DNA of 64,000 nucleotides from Chrysomallon squamiferum (GCA_012295275.1 CM022679.1:15339842-15403841); one strand, 5' to 3'. Counted from the first letter of the stretch, positions 1-13,017 are shown. Numbers and translations are program-made. Notes: generated by a model from the letters alone, not told the origin.

Positions 1-489
1 AGATACACCTTGACATTACACAATCATTAACTGTTTATCTTCAGTGTAATTGTAATGATGTTTTAACCTCTGTTTTAGACATTTTCTTTTTTTTAAAGTT
101 TTCGACAATAACTATAATTAACAATTTCACTTGGTTGACTGTAGCATGTAGCTGCCTGAAATACTGTTACTTAGAAAACCTATTAAATGTTTTGAACCCT
201 ACAATCTGATTGATTTAATTTCTATGTAAATTTTTATTATTATTATGTTACATTTTCTCGACATTATCTTGATTATTCAGCTTTTAACCAAATAAATAAA
301 ACAATTTCACTTGGTAGACTGTAGCATGTAGCAGTTACTGAGAAAACCTATGTGCGTACTTATTATTATTACTGTTATTAAACTGTTAAATAAAAACATA
401 GTAAAAAATATATATAATTAAAATTGATTTTGTTATTTTTTCTTTCATCCTGTTTCAGTTTGATTTTTTATAATTCTCAAAAAAAAAAA

Positions 490-585
490 AAAAATAAAAT
501 AAAATAAAATAAAATAAAATAAAATAAAAATAAAAATAAAAATAAAATAAAATAAAATAAAATAAAATAAAATAAAATAAATAAA
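490..585. repeat. (A)n followed by (AAAAT)n
   Basis: Simple pentanucleotide repeat in A-rich DNA. Confidence 0.9.
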
Positions 586-1030
586 TATTCTAATTCTATA
601 TTAATCTACCGAAGAAAATAATAACAATAAATAATTTTAAAAGAAGAAAAAACAACAACAACAGCAATAATAATGAACACAGTTGAGTTATATCAATATT
701 AATAAATATTTCAAAAAGTAATAATTAATTTTTTTAAAAACATTTACCTTGGCTGAGTTAACAGTAGACTGTCTGTATCTAAACAATTTTAAATGGTAAG
801 GGATCTGAATTAAGTAGCTTGAACCTTGAAGAAAATGTCCGTGCTAATCAGAGCAAGCTGTTGTGAAGAACGTTTTAAGTAGCGGGCTGTCTGCCTTTTT
901 ATGCTCCCAAGTTCATCGAATGGAAATTTCCGCATATCATGTGATCCACTGAGTCCGTATTTGGAAGAAGATAGATAATGTTCGTTGAAAGCAGATTGGT
1001 GACAAATTATATTTACATATAAATAAAATA

Positions 1031-1530
1031 AACCATCGGCCAACGAAACAGACTTAATGCATCTGCAGTGAGACTGGTTCAGCCTTCTTCAGTAGTTATT
1101 TTCATTCCCCACTTTGAAAAGAAAAACGCCTTGTTTCTTCTCTGTTTCATTTAGCTCATCCCCAGGTTTTCTATTTCGTCATTTGTTCTGAAGACCTTGA
1201 ACTACATATCCAATCTGTGTGTTCGACATTTTCTATGGCAGCTTTCAAACGTTAATTTTAGCCTATTTGTGCTTTTTATTATGAATGTGGAAATGTTAAA
1301 AAAAAAAATAATAATAAATATAATGTTTACGATTATATAATAATAATTATCGTTATAATTGTAGGATTATTGACAACGATGGTGATGACGGCGGTGTTGG
1401 TGATGGTGATGACGGCGGTGTTGGTGATGATGAAAGGGGGTAATAGAAAGAAAGAAAAAGAAGAAAACATACACATATGATCTCAGACATACAAATACTA
1501 GCATAACAGTACTGATAGAGATATTATTCT

Positions 1531-1608
<78 letters not shown>
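1031..1608 (+). repeat. dispersed repeat R1, copy 1
   Basis: Begins AACCATCGGCCAACGAAACA and ends in a (GA)n tract at 1534-1608. Same orientation and order as 22393-23002. No coding frame outside simple repeat. Confidence 0.85.
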
Positions 1609-1611
<3 letters not shown>

Positions 1612-1749
1612 AGCCAGATAAAGAACTCTCAGTTTGCTTAGACTGTTTGACATCTAGGGTCCTCAGAAGGAAAGGAATTAACCAGGTTTCCAGTAACACT
1701 GGGAGCTAAGTGTAGGTAAGATTTTGTCGTTGTGCATGATTATGAAATT

Positions 1750-1758
1750 AAATTTATT

Positions 1759-1789
<31 letters not shown>

Positions 1790-1807
1790 TTTTTATTATT
1801 ATTATAT
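1750..1807. repeat. (TTA)n
   Basis: Trinucleotide microsatellite directly before the TACT-rich minisatellite region. Confidence 0.9.
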
Positions 1808-1854
1808 TTTTTTCAGCTGTAGGGGTTTCCGAGCAACAGGGAAACTCTTCGTAA

Positions 1855-2668
1855 TCTACTATTACTTTTACTACTGCTACTTATACTCACAACAGTTTAA
1901 TACTATTACTACTTCTACAATTTACTACAATTTATTACTACCACTGTTACTGTTTAATACAATTTATTACCGTTACTTCTGCTACTTCTACTCTTTACCA
2001 CAATATTTACTACTATTATTACTACTACTTCTATTGTTTAGTACAGTTTACTGCAACTTCTGTTTCTGCTATTTATTTCCGTTTTTCTGTTACTGCCACT
2101 ACAACTATTACTACTACTTCTACTACTACCATTACTCCTGTTTATAACAACTTATTGCTACTACTACTACTATTTATAACAACTTTTTGCTACTACTACT
2201 ACTATTTATAACAATTTATTACTACTACTTCTACTATTTATAACAATTTATTACTACTACTACTACTATTTATAACAATTTATTGCTACTACTTCTACTA
2301 TTTATAACAACTTATTGCTACTACTTCTACTATTTATAACAACTTATTGTTACTACTACTATTTATAACAATTTATTACTACTACTGCTACTATTTATTA
2401 CAATTTATTACTGCTACTTCTACTATTTATAACAATTTATTACTATTACTATTACTATTTATAACAATTTATTACTATTACTATTTGTAACAATTTTTAC
2501 TACTACTTTACTATTTCTAACAATTTATTAGTACTACTACTATTTATAACAATTTATTATAACTATTTCTAACAATTTATTATTACTACTACTACTATTT
2601 ATAACAATTTATTACAACTAACACTAAATGGTTATAAATTGTTATAAATAGTAGAAGTAGTAGTAATA
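1855..2668. repeat. degenerate minisatellite, CTACTATTTATAACAATTTA unit, hairpin at its end
   Basis: About 800 bp in which CTACTATTTATAACAATTTATTA-type units of roughly 25-35 bp recur, most regularly from 2150 on. The last unit (2581-2611) is followed by a 23-base spacer and then its reverse complement (2635-2668). Confidence 0.85.
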
Positions 2669-4925
2669 ATCCTTTTGAAATTAATGCTGTTTCTTTTATT
2701 ATTATTATTACTTATTATTTATTTATTATTTATTTATTTAACCCTTTTGTCCTTTAAGTATAATAAATAACAAAAAGGGCGAATAATCTAAAGGAGGTAA
2801 TATTCATACACAGTACGCATCTTTGACTCGACGTTTTTGTTACAGCAAACATGTATAATTTCTGAAAGTTACAGACAATAATCATTAACTACAAATAATG
2901 GTGCCCGAGTTGGTGATGGTTCATGGTAACACCAGGCATCTATGTAAGCAAGGATTCACAGAAATAACAACTTCTGATATTAAAGATTGTGTGTTTGTTA
3001 GGAGATAACAATATAACTGAATGGACTATTGGACTCAAAGTTGTTCAGTTTCAGAATTTCAGTCTTCGCAATGGAAATTAAGTGTTCCCCATTTGTTACA
3101 CTATTGGGTTTTGGTGCTATCCCTGGCCTGTCATAATCTAGCTTCCTTCCTGAAATTCTCATTCGATTGCAGTCAGAGGATAATTTTCTTGTAGCCATTG
3201 CGCTGCCACTTTCCTGAGTGAATCAGATATAGTTTTGATTAACAGTGGATGTGATTTATGATTTTAAAAATATATATTTACATCCAGGTGAAACTGACAT
3301 GTTTTAATTAAACACTCCGATTAGAAAACGCAGTCACTGATTTACATACTTCATATAATCATAACCGTTTTCCAACTTACATAATAATAAATTTAATAAT
3401 ATAACAAAGGCCTTATAAACAAACTTTTCTTTATTCACTTATATTAAATAAATAAATAAATAAATAAATAAAAATAAATAAATAAATAATAATAAAATAA
3501 TAATAATAATAATAAATTTAAAAACAAAAATGATAATAATAGTAGTAAAAACGTAAAAACAAATCATATTAAAAAGACATTTACCAATAATATAAAACAA
3601 AGCAACGTAGTAACAATGCATTACAAGAAGCATGTGGTTATTACATGATAACAATGTACACACAGACACATGTAGACAATACAGTTAAATACACGAATCC
3701 AGTTCTTTGCACTTACAATAATTATATGCTTTCATACTGGATTTCTAATTTATGCGGATTTCCGTTTTTGTTTGTTTGTTTGTTTATTTAGTATTTTTTT
3801 CTTCTTTATTTCTTCTTCTTCATTTTATTCTCCGCAGTGACGGACGTGTTTTCTGTTCTCGAAATTACAGACTCTTTCCTATTGCAGTCTGTATAAGCTT
3901 ATGATATGTACTGGAGAATTAACATTGATATAATTTATAGGCAGCTTTGATGGCAACATACAGAGACACACATAGAAACACATCCAAATATATGTATTCA
4001 TAATTCGTTTAATACAGTATGTATTAAATTATAGGATTAAAAAATAATAAAAAAAAAAAAAAAAAAAATCACCTCCAGGAAATTTGTTACTGGAATAAAA
4101 TGCATATTAAAAACATGATACAAATATACGTATATGGCATGTCTATAGAGATGCACCCGGCTTACACCCCTGGCCAACAACATCAGATATAAAGTAATAA
4201 CAAATTATATTAAAAAGAAATTTACTAATAATATAAAGCAAAGCAATGTAGTGTTGTTGTTTTTCCCCTCTTTACAAGAACACATTCTATTATTTTATCT
4301 GAACAGTAATATCTGGTATAATATTTGAACCCTCTCCTTTTTCGAAAACTGAGAAATTTGAATAAATTCATTTTATTAATTTTATTTTAATGTATCATAT
4401 GATTTTTGCACAAGATCTTTTTTCTTTTTTCGCTCATCATTAAAAATTTAAACATAACATATGCATTTCTCGTTAAGGTGTAAGCTATATACACATTCTG
4501 GTAAATGTCGAAATAATATAAGATAAATTAAAGTACAGTAAGGGAACAATAAACAGAAAATTATTAAAAATAAAATAATAAAATAAAATAAATAAATAAA
4601 ACTAACAGAAAAAGTTGAAAATATTATATTGATATATACATAAATATATAGTAGTTTCGCTGTTGTTTTTTGGTTTTTTCTTTTTTGTTGTTTGCAATTT
4701 TTGTTATTTTTTAAATCGTATGAAGCGCGCGCGTTTGTGCGTGCGTAATTATGTCTCGGTTCTCTGTAAATAACGTCCACAACAACACGTCATTTCTTCT
4801 TTTCTTTCTTTTCTTTCTTTCTTTCTTTTTTTTTTTTTTTTTTTGAATTATTAAAATACTTGGCTATCGCTCTTTATATCAACAGCTTTCACATTCATTT
4901 ATTTTAAAAATGATTTTTTTTTCTC

Positions 4926-4931
4926 TTTATT
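4926..4931 (-). terminator. candidate polyadenylation signal AATAAA of the LPMO gene
   Basis: AATAAA on the minus strand about 30 nt after the LPMO stop codon. In DNA this AT-rich such a hexamer is common, so this is only positional support. Confidence 0.4.
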
Positions 4932-4957
4932 TTTGCTTTCCTGTAGTAAAGTGTCTT

Positions 4958-5629
4958 TCATGAAATAACAATGCTAACAACTGTCACTACTATAAGCAGT
5001 ACGAGAGATAAGCTACAATATGAAGTCTGTGAACTTGGAACAAACTCGCTGTCATCATCACTGCTGGACACGATGCCCCAGTGCCAGTTAGGTTTGCGTG
5101 GCTTCAGGTACCAGGGATGTTTCGGTGGTACGGCGCCCACGTCGACTTCGTCGTGACCAATAGCGATATCTGCGCAGCCGTAGAACTGCTCCTGCTGGCC
5201 ACACCCAATACAGGACGTGCCGTCTGGGTCGGTGCCCCAGCTGTTGCCTGCGTTGTACTTCCACTGGAAGACGCACGCTCTGCACGTGACGTCTTTCGGA
5301 AGCTGCAGTTTCACTCGGATCGTTTGGTCACCTCCGACATTTGTCGGAACCTTGAAGCGAACTTCGTCGGTTCCCGCCAGCCGTAGTACGTGCTTGTTGA
5401 GGCAGTCGTGGGTGATTTTTTCAAACGGAATGTCGTTCTGACAGAGACGGAACTCGAAGTATCCTTTGTGGTTGGCTGTGAGCTGGACCCCGGCCTCCAT
5501 CACCTGGCCCGGCTTGTACTTCTTCACAATGATCCCGTTCGCGTATTTTCCTCCGGGTTCGTTTTCGTGCGGTCCTTGCCAAGGGTCCCCGCAGACGCCG
5601 CATTTACCGCCGTTTAACCCGTACTGAAC
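4958..5629 (-). CDS. AA15 LPMO exon 2 (catalytic core and C-terminal hydrophobic tail)
   Basis: Second and last coding exon, 223 codons plus TGA. It starts VQYGLNGGKCGVCGDP directly after the acceptor and carries the second copper histidine, the C-terminal GCADIAI core strand, a Pro/Trp-rich segment (HPWYLKPRKPNWHWG), an acidic linker and the terminal hydrophobic stretch. Confidence 0.9.
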   Translation of the reverse strand, partial: VQYGLNGGKCGVCGDPWQGPHENEPGGKYANGIIVKKYKPGQVMEAGVQLTANHKGYFEFRLCQNDIPFEKITHDCLNKHVLRLAGTDEVRFKVPTNVGGDQTIRVKLQLPKDVTCRACVFQWKYNAGNSWGTDPDGTSCIGCGQQEQFYGCADIAIGHDEVDVGAVPPKHPWYLKPRKPNWHWGIVSSSDDDSEFVPSSQTSYCSLSLVLLIVVTVVSIVIS

Positions 5630-6606
5630 CTGAAATAAAATTAAACCAAACATTAGTAATAGTCTGAAGTTGAGCCCGGTCGTCAGAATATCGGTTTCAC
5701 AAACTACATACAAAGAATGTATCACGTTTACAGTCTGTTCTTAACTACTGGCATGTTTAGAGGGGACGATTGTACTTAATAATCCTGTAGTCTAAGTATG
5801 TCACATTAACTTATTATAATCTTATTCAACTGGGTTTACGCGTCCTGCACAAAATACTGGGCACAAAATGGTTTCAAAGTGGATTGCTAAGTTTAAGTGA
5901 ATTTTTATGACAATCGACAGAAAGTCTGATTCACATATGCGAATTCGACCATGGACTTTGGAATGTTTCTGGAAATTATTATCATTCAGTTATTTTGATT
6001 ACTACTACTACTATATACTTTAATATTTTTTTAGATAAATCATTAAATGTATAATTATGAACACGTATATTTAGTTTGATTTCTAAAATCTGTCTAATGT
6101 TTTACTCAAAATAAATACCATGGACTATTTACTATTTGTTTCGTAAAATGTCAGATAGTCTGGTGTTAATTTTAAACAAAACAACAACAACAGCAGCAAC
6201 AAAGAACAATAATAATAAAGAACTGCTCTGAATATGACCTGAACAATATTCTCTTTTTTCTTTTAAAAAATTCTCTTCACATTTGTTTAAATAAAAAATA
6301 AAAAAATAGTCTAAAAATATGTTTGCAGAAGCTATGTTGATCCAGATTAAATAGTGATTCCAGGTGAAATCTGTATTTATGGAAATACTCAAACACGGCC
6401 ACTTTTGTGGAATAACTGAATGATATGGATGAATTCTGATCGTGTAAACATGTCTTCAAGCAAATATTTTTCGCATAAAATCTCCACATTTTGTAAAACA
6501 CGTGGTCGTAAAGGACTAAAGAATCGTGAATGAACCCAGACATGAGTGATATTTGTCACAAATAAAATATAATTTCTTGATTTTGTGACCAGTTTATCTT
6601 CATCTG

Positions 6607-6683
<77 letters not shown>

Positions 6684-7303
6684 AAACATTTTATTTTCCA
6701 CTTTAATTACTTCGTACAAAAAAAAAAAAAAATTAAAAAATGAAATTATATAATAAAATAGAAAACTTTTTTGTATTACCGCGTTAACGCATTATGTTTT
6801 ATCTTTGTGTGTAATTGCAGCTGGAATGTCTGTTCAGGGTGGAAACTATCAGTGCTAGACACACGTCTACTAACCAGCTTGTTTTCTCTGGTTACATTTA
6901 CAGCTGAACAGGTTAAAACGTATCACTGCTTTACACTCTTGACTGGGTTTTCTAAGACTTATTTTATGGACGCTGCTGTATAATGTTCCTGTTTGGAGTC
7001 CGTATTTTATTTTATTTTATTTTATTTTTTTTTTTTTAATAATATTATACTTTTCAACTTGCAGACGTAACTGTACTTATGTCTGTACATAAGTTATTCT
7101 GTGAAGCTGATAATGACAATAAGGAGTCAAAGTAAGATGAAGATGATGATGGTGAAAGTAATTTTACTGATGGTGGTAACAGTTATGACGATGTGATATA
7201 TTTCAAAATACAAACAGTCATGTTTTAACTTTACAGATCTCTTCACTGCTTTTAAATTTGTAAATTACTACTAATAATAATATGAATAAGAATAAGCAGA
7301 ATA

Positions 7304-7337
<34 letters not shown>

Positions 7338-8515
7338 TAATAATAGTAATAATATTATAATAATAATAATGTTGATAATGATATAATCATGATAATGAGG
7401 AGGAAGATGATGATGATAATAATGAAAAAGTAAAAAAACTCTTATTCTGCTTTCGGTTGATGTTACATAATCGATTTAGGAACAATGCGCTCAGCCTCTG
7501 AATGTTAGAAAGAAACCAGGCCAAGGTCATTATATACAGAGGTAATCAGGTATTGCGGTAGTTTTTTCTACGAAATGGGAAGACACCCTACCACCACCAC
7601 TACTGCTATTATTACTACTAATAAAAATACTATCACTATTACTCCTGTCACTACTACTATTAACAACACTACTGCTGCTACTATCACCACTACTACACCT
7701 ACTGCTAATAGCACTAACACTACTACTGTTACTGATGCAACTACTATAGGCAAATGACATTTAACAGATAGCTATTGTTGATTCTTTATACAGATCAGAG
7801 ATGAATAAACATAAAAGTGTCTGGACACATCATACAAATACAAATACAGTTATGATTTTCTAGTGGCAAATTCAGATAATCAGACCTTTTAAATAAATAA
7901 ATAATAATAAGAAGAAACAAATAATAATAAAAATAATTTAAAAAAATAAAAATAAAAAATAAACCAAGGATTTAAAAAATAAAAAGAAGAAGAAAAAAAG
8001 AAACTTAGTTAAATGCTTTGAAATTTTTGTTTTTCAATAGTTTTTGATAATATAATCTGAAAAAACCCCACTAACCCCCCCCCAAAAAATCTGAATCATT
8101 TATAAGTAACTCCCCGTTTCAGAACTAATTTTATAGTCGTGATTAATTGATACCTAATTATTACCAATTTTACCTTTTCCGAATTTTCTCTGAGGTAACA
8201 GTATGAGTTACTAGATTTTGTCATTGCATGGCAGATTGTGTAGTACACAATAACACACAGCTAAGTACTGAGTAAAATTATTTTTCACTCTTTTTTTTCA
8301 TTCTTTTTTTTTTATCTGTTTTTAATTAATTAATTAATTTACTTATTTATTTATTTATTATTTATTTGTTTGTTTATAATTTGATAATTATTTTATTATT
8401 ATTATATATTTTTCTGTTTTCCCTTCTTAATCCGTCTGTATCATACACAAACAATAACAACAGTGACACCACCACCCAGTGTTTTTAACAGATTCTCCAG
8501 CGTTCCCTGTATTTA

Positions 8516-8607
<92 letters not shown>

Positions 8608-10972
8608 AGCAGTCTCAAAACTGGAGTCAAACAGAACAACTGCTATCGTTCGTTTGATGGGCACCTATCTGGTCAAAGATTCTGTGTGTTTGTTTTTTTG
8701 GCGGGGACATCAAACAGTTGTAATAATGCGGCGGAGAGGAAATAAATAATTGAGGCAAACAGTTACAGGTGAAACGTGGGCGGGTCCAGCACTGACCTGT
8801 CTTTTGTCCTAATCAGTGTGCTGCAGGAATTAACACTCGAGTAAGAGAGTCATGTGTGAATCTTTTAATAAAATCTTTTGTATAAATATATGTAGAGGTG
8901 TGTGTGTGTGTGTGTGTGTGAGTGTGAGAGAGAGAGAGAGAGAGAGAGATTTGTTTTTGAAAAATGTTTTCATTGTTACCTCTATTATTATTACTATTAC
9001 TATTATTGTTATTATAATTATTATTGTTATTATTATTATTATTGTTATTATTATTACTATTGTTATTATTATTATTATTACTACTGTTATTATTATTGTT
9101 GTTGTTGTTATTATTATTATTATTATTATTGCTATTTTTATTATTAATATTATTATTTTTTTTATTATTATTATTATTATTACTGATAACTTTGTTAGTT
9201 TCATGTTTCATTAATGTTTTGTTTTTTCTTGTTATTATTATTATTGTTGTTGTTGTTGTTCTCATTATTTCTATTTAAAATCTCGGTTAGAAAATTCTTA
9301 TTCTTATTTTTCGAAATTAAAAGAACGTTAATTGTTAGACACGTCTATAAAATCTACCCTTTTCAAGATGTTAACATTGAAAAATATTTAAAGTGTCGAC
9401 AAAAAACACATTAATAAAAGTTGTTTTTTAACTTGACATCGGAAGCTTGATAATCGCATATTTTAGCATTAGAGTACAATGTATACAGAAGAAATGGGTT
9501 TCTTCCATAAAAAAGAGAAAGTACATTAAAGGAATTTCTGGCATTTTATTTTTCAGTGATTAAATTTTTATAATGTCACCTTGAAAATTTGTTCTATTTG
9601 TATTAACATACAAACCATCACCTACATCAAAACAACAAAAATATTTTTTTTCTTTGTCTATTTATGTTAATGTTTATTCTTAAATCTTCCGATCGTGTCA
9701 GCCATTTTTTTCTGTAACTGCTACGAAATGTCACATGACCTTGATACGGAAACCACGTACAGTAACGTAGCACGTATGTTACCATGCTTGGCTCTTTAAT
9801 TCTTTTCAAGTCCGAATTCAACAAAAAATAGAAATTACCATTTGAAATGTCTCGCTATTTAATGTGTGCTTTCATGTATAAGAGATACATTCCTGATTTG
9901 TATATTGTGATAGCATCATACTGCAAACATTCCTGGCTAAAGCAAATATAGCCTGTACACAAAAGTGATTCATAGCGGAAATAGTTTTCTAATCGCCCTA
10001 CGTATAGGTATTATGGACAGACTGTGCTGGGTTTTTATTTATTTTATAAACAAAGACTGTTGCTAAAAGATGGAGTAAAACAGACGGACACAAAAACAGT
10101 CATGTTATTTCTGACACAAATAAACCCACATTTAAAAGCTATTTACTCTTTATTTAATTACAGCAACAACTTCAGGTACTATCATTATTACTACTATTAC
10201 CACTACTACAAACTACAACTACTACCACTAGTATAACCACTACTGCTACTACTACTATCATTATTGTTTTTGTTATTCGTTTATTCGCTTTTATATTGTA
10301 AAAATTACTAATTATTTATTAGCTTTTTTCTTTCTTCGGTTCATTCATTTCTGTCCTTATTTATCCAGTTGTTAATTAACTTTAGATTGATCCTATATTT
10401 CAATATACTTACTTCTTGAAAACATATTCATTTTTAATCTTTTAACACATTCCCACATACATACATACATATATACATATATACGTACAGACATGAACTG
10501 CATAAATGATTAAATAAATATGTGGTGTGAACTATCCACCTGTAAGTGCCCCACCCCCAGCACACCAACAACACACACGTACACAAATATATACACACAC
10601 ACTCATATTACGACCATAACATACAAATACTAAAGCACAGAACCTTCCTGATAATTTTTTCAAACGGTATTAAAATAAACATTAATTTTTATTTTTAATG
10701 AAAGTAAACCATAACAACAACAAATAAATAAATAAATAAATAAATAAATAAACAAACAAACAAATCCTAATACTTACTGAAACACCTCCACAAAAAAGCT
10801 GATTATCATCGTAGTTTGGCGGAGTTTTGAACCCGAACCTCCACATACTGGAACGAGACGGAGGGTCCACCAGACGACCATGCCCGTGCACTGCGCGAGC
10901 AACTAGCACGAGCAGAAGAGGAACGATCTCAGTAAGAAGCGGGAGAAATAGTTCGTCCTTAACGGCCAGCAT
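4958..10972 (-). CDS. AA15-family lytic polysaccharide monooxygenase, two exons, probable GPI-anchored
   Basis: Copper enzyme that would oxidatively cleave chitin or cellulose outside the cell. Exon 1 is 10972-10778 and exon 2 is 5629-4958; the donor (TCA|GTAAGT) and acceptor (TTTCAG|GTT) are clear and phase 0, giving 288 residues. Residues 1-30 form a signal peptide. Cleavage would expose His31 in HGRLVDPPSRSSMWRFGF, the N-terminal half of the copper histidine brace. His119 in ANHKGYFEF is the probable second ligand, and the aromatic in EQFYGCADIAI (about 210-220) is the likely axial position. CGG, KCGVCGDP and paired Cys residues match AA15. After an acidic linker (SSSDDDSEF, about 253-261) the protein ends in a roughly 20-residue hydrophobic tail with no cytoplasmic residues, as in GPI signals. 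I chose the ATG at 10972 because the frame upstream opens only with a non-ATG codon. A possible AATAAA lies about 30 nt past the stop. Family assignment is confident; the substrate is not known. Confidence 0.9.
6608..6680. repeat. (TC)n
   Basis: Pure dinucleotide tract at the left edge of repeat R2. Confidence 0.95.
6681..7806 (+). repeat. dispersed repeat R2, plus-oriented copy
   Basis: Starts at the end of a (TC)n tract with AGTAAACATTTTATTTTCC and runs to CAGATCAGAGATGAATAA. Compared with the inverted copy it has about 315 extra bp (7270-7585) containing (AAT)n. A 70-codon frame is shared by both copies, but this follows from the high similarity and is not taken as a gene. Confidence 0.8.
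8526..8605. repeat. (GA)n
   Basis: Pure dinucleotide tract preceded by a short (CA)n. Confidence 0.95.
8898..9190. repeat. (TG)n-(AG)n then imperfect (TTA)n
   Basis: Compound microsatellite: TG/AG up to 8949, a short unique spacer, then about 200 bp of TTA/TTG/CTA triplets. Confidence 0.9.
10778..10972 (-). CDS. AA15 LPMO exon 1 (signal peptide and N-terminal copper histidine)
   Basis: First coding exon of the LPMO, 65 codons. It encodes a leucine-rich signal peptide ending AVHG and the mature start HGRLVDPP, and ends with CGGVS at a GTAAGT donor. The exon is much more GC-rich than the surrounding AT-rich repeat DNA. Confidence 0.88.
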
Positions 10973-12051
10973 TTTACCTTTTACATTAATGAGGCACGAA
11001 ATCACAAGTTATATTTTGTAAGCTGCACGGAAGTTATCTCGGCAATTCGCAATCCGCGCTAGGAATGTAACATTTCACTAAGATGTAGACTTGCTGACCT
11101 GTGGCGGTAATTTCTTGCTGTTAGAAATCGTCAGAGACGGTCTGCCGCCCACTGACAACACGTGCCAAAAATAAAATAAAAAAATCACTCGATAAATAAC
11201 TGTTGATTTAATTCTGTTCGATGTATTCGGTTACAATATTATCTTCTTCATGTTGTAGCTAACTTCTTTAATTTGGTTGAATTTACTGAGACTGGGGTGA
11301 ATATTTAAATTCTGATTAAACAAACGAACGTCTCTATCAAAAAAGAACTGAGATTATATTCCAGAGTCGCACAAACATAATAACAAACAGTTCGTTTTAG
11401 TGTTCTGTGTTGCTGAACTTTTCTAGAAAACCTTTTTCGAGATTTCGCCTACAGAAATCAATGCATAAACCTGTTTTTGAAACGCAACTGAATTACGGCA
11501 ACAGAAAATGATCTGAGCACCGATCAACGACAAACGGTGTTCTGATCTGAGACGCTCTCGTCTCTTACTCTCCTTTGATAGATGCAGAATGATCAACAGA
11601 AACAGCTATCTTTGGTATTTTTACAATTGTTTATCGCATCAAGCCAACTATCCTTTCTGCCCTGACCTAACAAAGAGCGCCACTGTTCAGATCTGGCCCA
11701 GCTTTCGCTGTCTCAGCCCAAGTGTTTGTCTGGCGGCCAACTTCAAATATTTACACTTTACCTGCACGTTCGCCTTCGTTTGGACGGGAGGGAGGAGCCG
11801 ATTGTGAAAAATCAATTGGAAAATACGACATAGTTTATTTTCATGCCTTGAGGCCTGTCTGTGTTTTCAACACGGCAAACCGTCACGAGGAAGTGGATGT
11901 GGTTGTGTATCAGCAACACAGCAGACTAATCTCACACCGCACCACGTTGTGATGACGTTCACTGCAATGTTATTAAAATTCTTTCTCACTGATCAGTAGG
12001 GATACATTTTTCTTTTTTAATAGCATAGATGGTAAAACAGTGCTTAAGCTA

Positions 12052-12143
<92 letters not shown>

Positions 12144-12250
12144 GATCTGTCTATCTACATATCTATCTATCTATCTATATATCTATATATATATTTTATC
12201 TATCTATCTAGGATTATCTATCTATCTATCTAATCTATATTATTTAGATT
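12052..12250. repeat. (ATCT)n
   Basis: Pure to 12143, then degenerate with TATA runs. Confidence 0.95.
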
Positions 12251-12303
12251 CCTTCTAATTGATCAATAGAGAAATATATATATATATATATATATTTTAA
12301 GGA

Positions 12304-12388
12304 TTATTTCGCAAACCTGGTTATTTCGCAAACCTGGTTATTTCGTAAACCTGATTATTTCGCAAACCTGGTTATTTCGCAAACACAC
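12304..12388. repeat. 17-bp minisatellite, five units
   Basis: TTATTTCGCAAACCTGG repeated five times with one T/C and one A/G change and a diverged last unit. It follows a (TA)n tract. Confidence 0.92.
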
Positions 12389-13017
12389 TGTTTTAGCTAA
12401 AAAAAGAGAAAAGTGTTAGAAATAATTTAATAAACAACAGCAACAACAACAACTAAAATTATAAGTAACTAAGTCATTTTGAATTAAAAGTCAAGTAACC
12501 ATGTTACTATCACCTAAATTACAGTTACCGGATAGCTTATTTAACAGTAATATAATATAATTTTCTCTCTGTGTATTTGTACACGTATGCTGTATAAGCC
12601 TTTCGTCTGACCAGAAACAAAGGTGATTGATAATCTGAAACTTAGAGATATATTTCTTGTAGCCTGTATACTGTAATTACAGTCAAGATCTCAAATTACA
12701 TTAGAGAAAGACGATCCTATAAAACTATGTTGTCATAGTTTTTTTTTCCTAAACGGGGACACGAGAACAATACCTTTTTCAAGTCAAATCTGTGGACGTA
12801 TCCATCATATTGTCATTCCGAGATCGGAAATCTTCGGAATTCCGAAGTACAAGAACGTCGGACCTAATTTCATTAGTGGTGCAGCTCCGGCATTGCCAAC
12901 GTAATGTTTGTGACGTCATTCGTTTATTGATCGCATCCAGCACCACATGGTTTGCTCGCATCGCATTGTTAAAAAAATATTACATTTAATACTTGAAAAA
13001 AAAAAAAAATGTGTATA

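Larger units (their letters stand above)
1..4925. other. region without a supported gene
   Basis: AT-rich DNA with simple repeats, the minisatellite, R1 copy 1, poly-A at 4049-4068 and poly-T near 4827-4844. Short frames here are repeat-driven or lack any recognised feature. Confidence 0.7.
5630..10777 (-). other. LPMO intron 1 (5,148 bp), repeat-filled
   Basis: GT-AG intron. On the plus strand it holds a (TC)n tract at 6608-6680, dispersed repeat R2 at 6681-7806, (AAT)n near 7310-7370, (GA)n at 8526-8605, a (TG)n/(AG)n block at 8898-8949 and a long imperfect (TTA)n at about 8981-9190. I found no further LPMO exon, and the two flanking exons already join in phase into a full-length domain. 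Confidence 0.75.
10973..13017. other. region upstream of the LPMO gene
   Basis: Presumably contains the LPMO promoter on the minus strand. The first 200 bp (to about 11170) are less AT-rich. The rest has (ATCT)n, (TA)n and the 17-bp minisatellite. No further gene supported. Confidence 0.6.

Noticed and set aside
1367-1699. Ser/Leu-repeat open frame on the minus strand
   Set aside because: Translation of a (GA)n/(CT)n tract. The same applies to frames at 8427-8745, 13058-13224, 21257-21619, 22760-23044, 31801-32275 and 38181-38489.
3439-3669. Hydrophobic frame ending in Ile/Leu/Phe runs
   Set aside because: Driven by (AAAT)n and (AAT)n read on the minus strand.
4971-5617. Several plus-strand frames over the LPMO exon
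   Set aside because: Shadows of the GC-rich minus-strand LPMO exon 2.
6771-6983. 70-codon frame shared by both R2 copies
   Set aside because: Both copies are nearly identical DNA, so a shared frame is expected. It has no ATG at its proposed start and no recognised domain, and repeat-borne chance is the simpler reading.
8813-9278. Poly-Asn, poly-Ile and poly-Leu frames on both strands
   Set aside because: All six frames of an imperfect (TTA)n tract; no unique sequence.
12052-12388. Possible CRISPR-like array
   Set aside because: Tetranucleotide microsatellite and a 17-bp minisatellite without unique spacers, in a eukaryotic genome.
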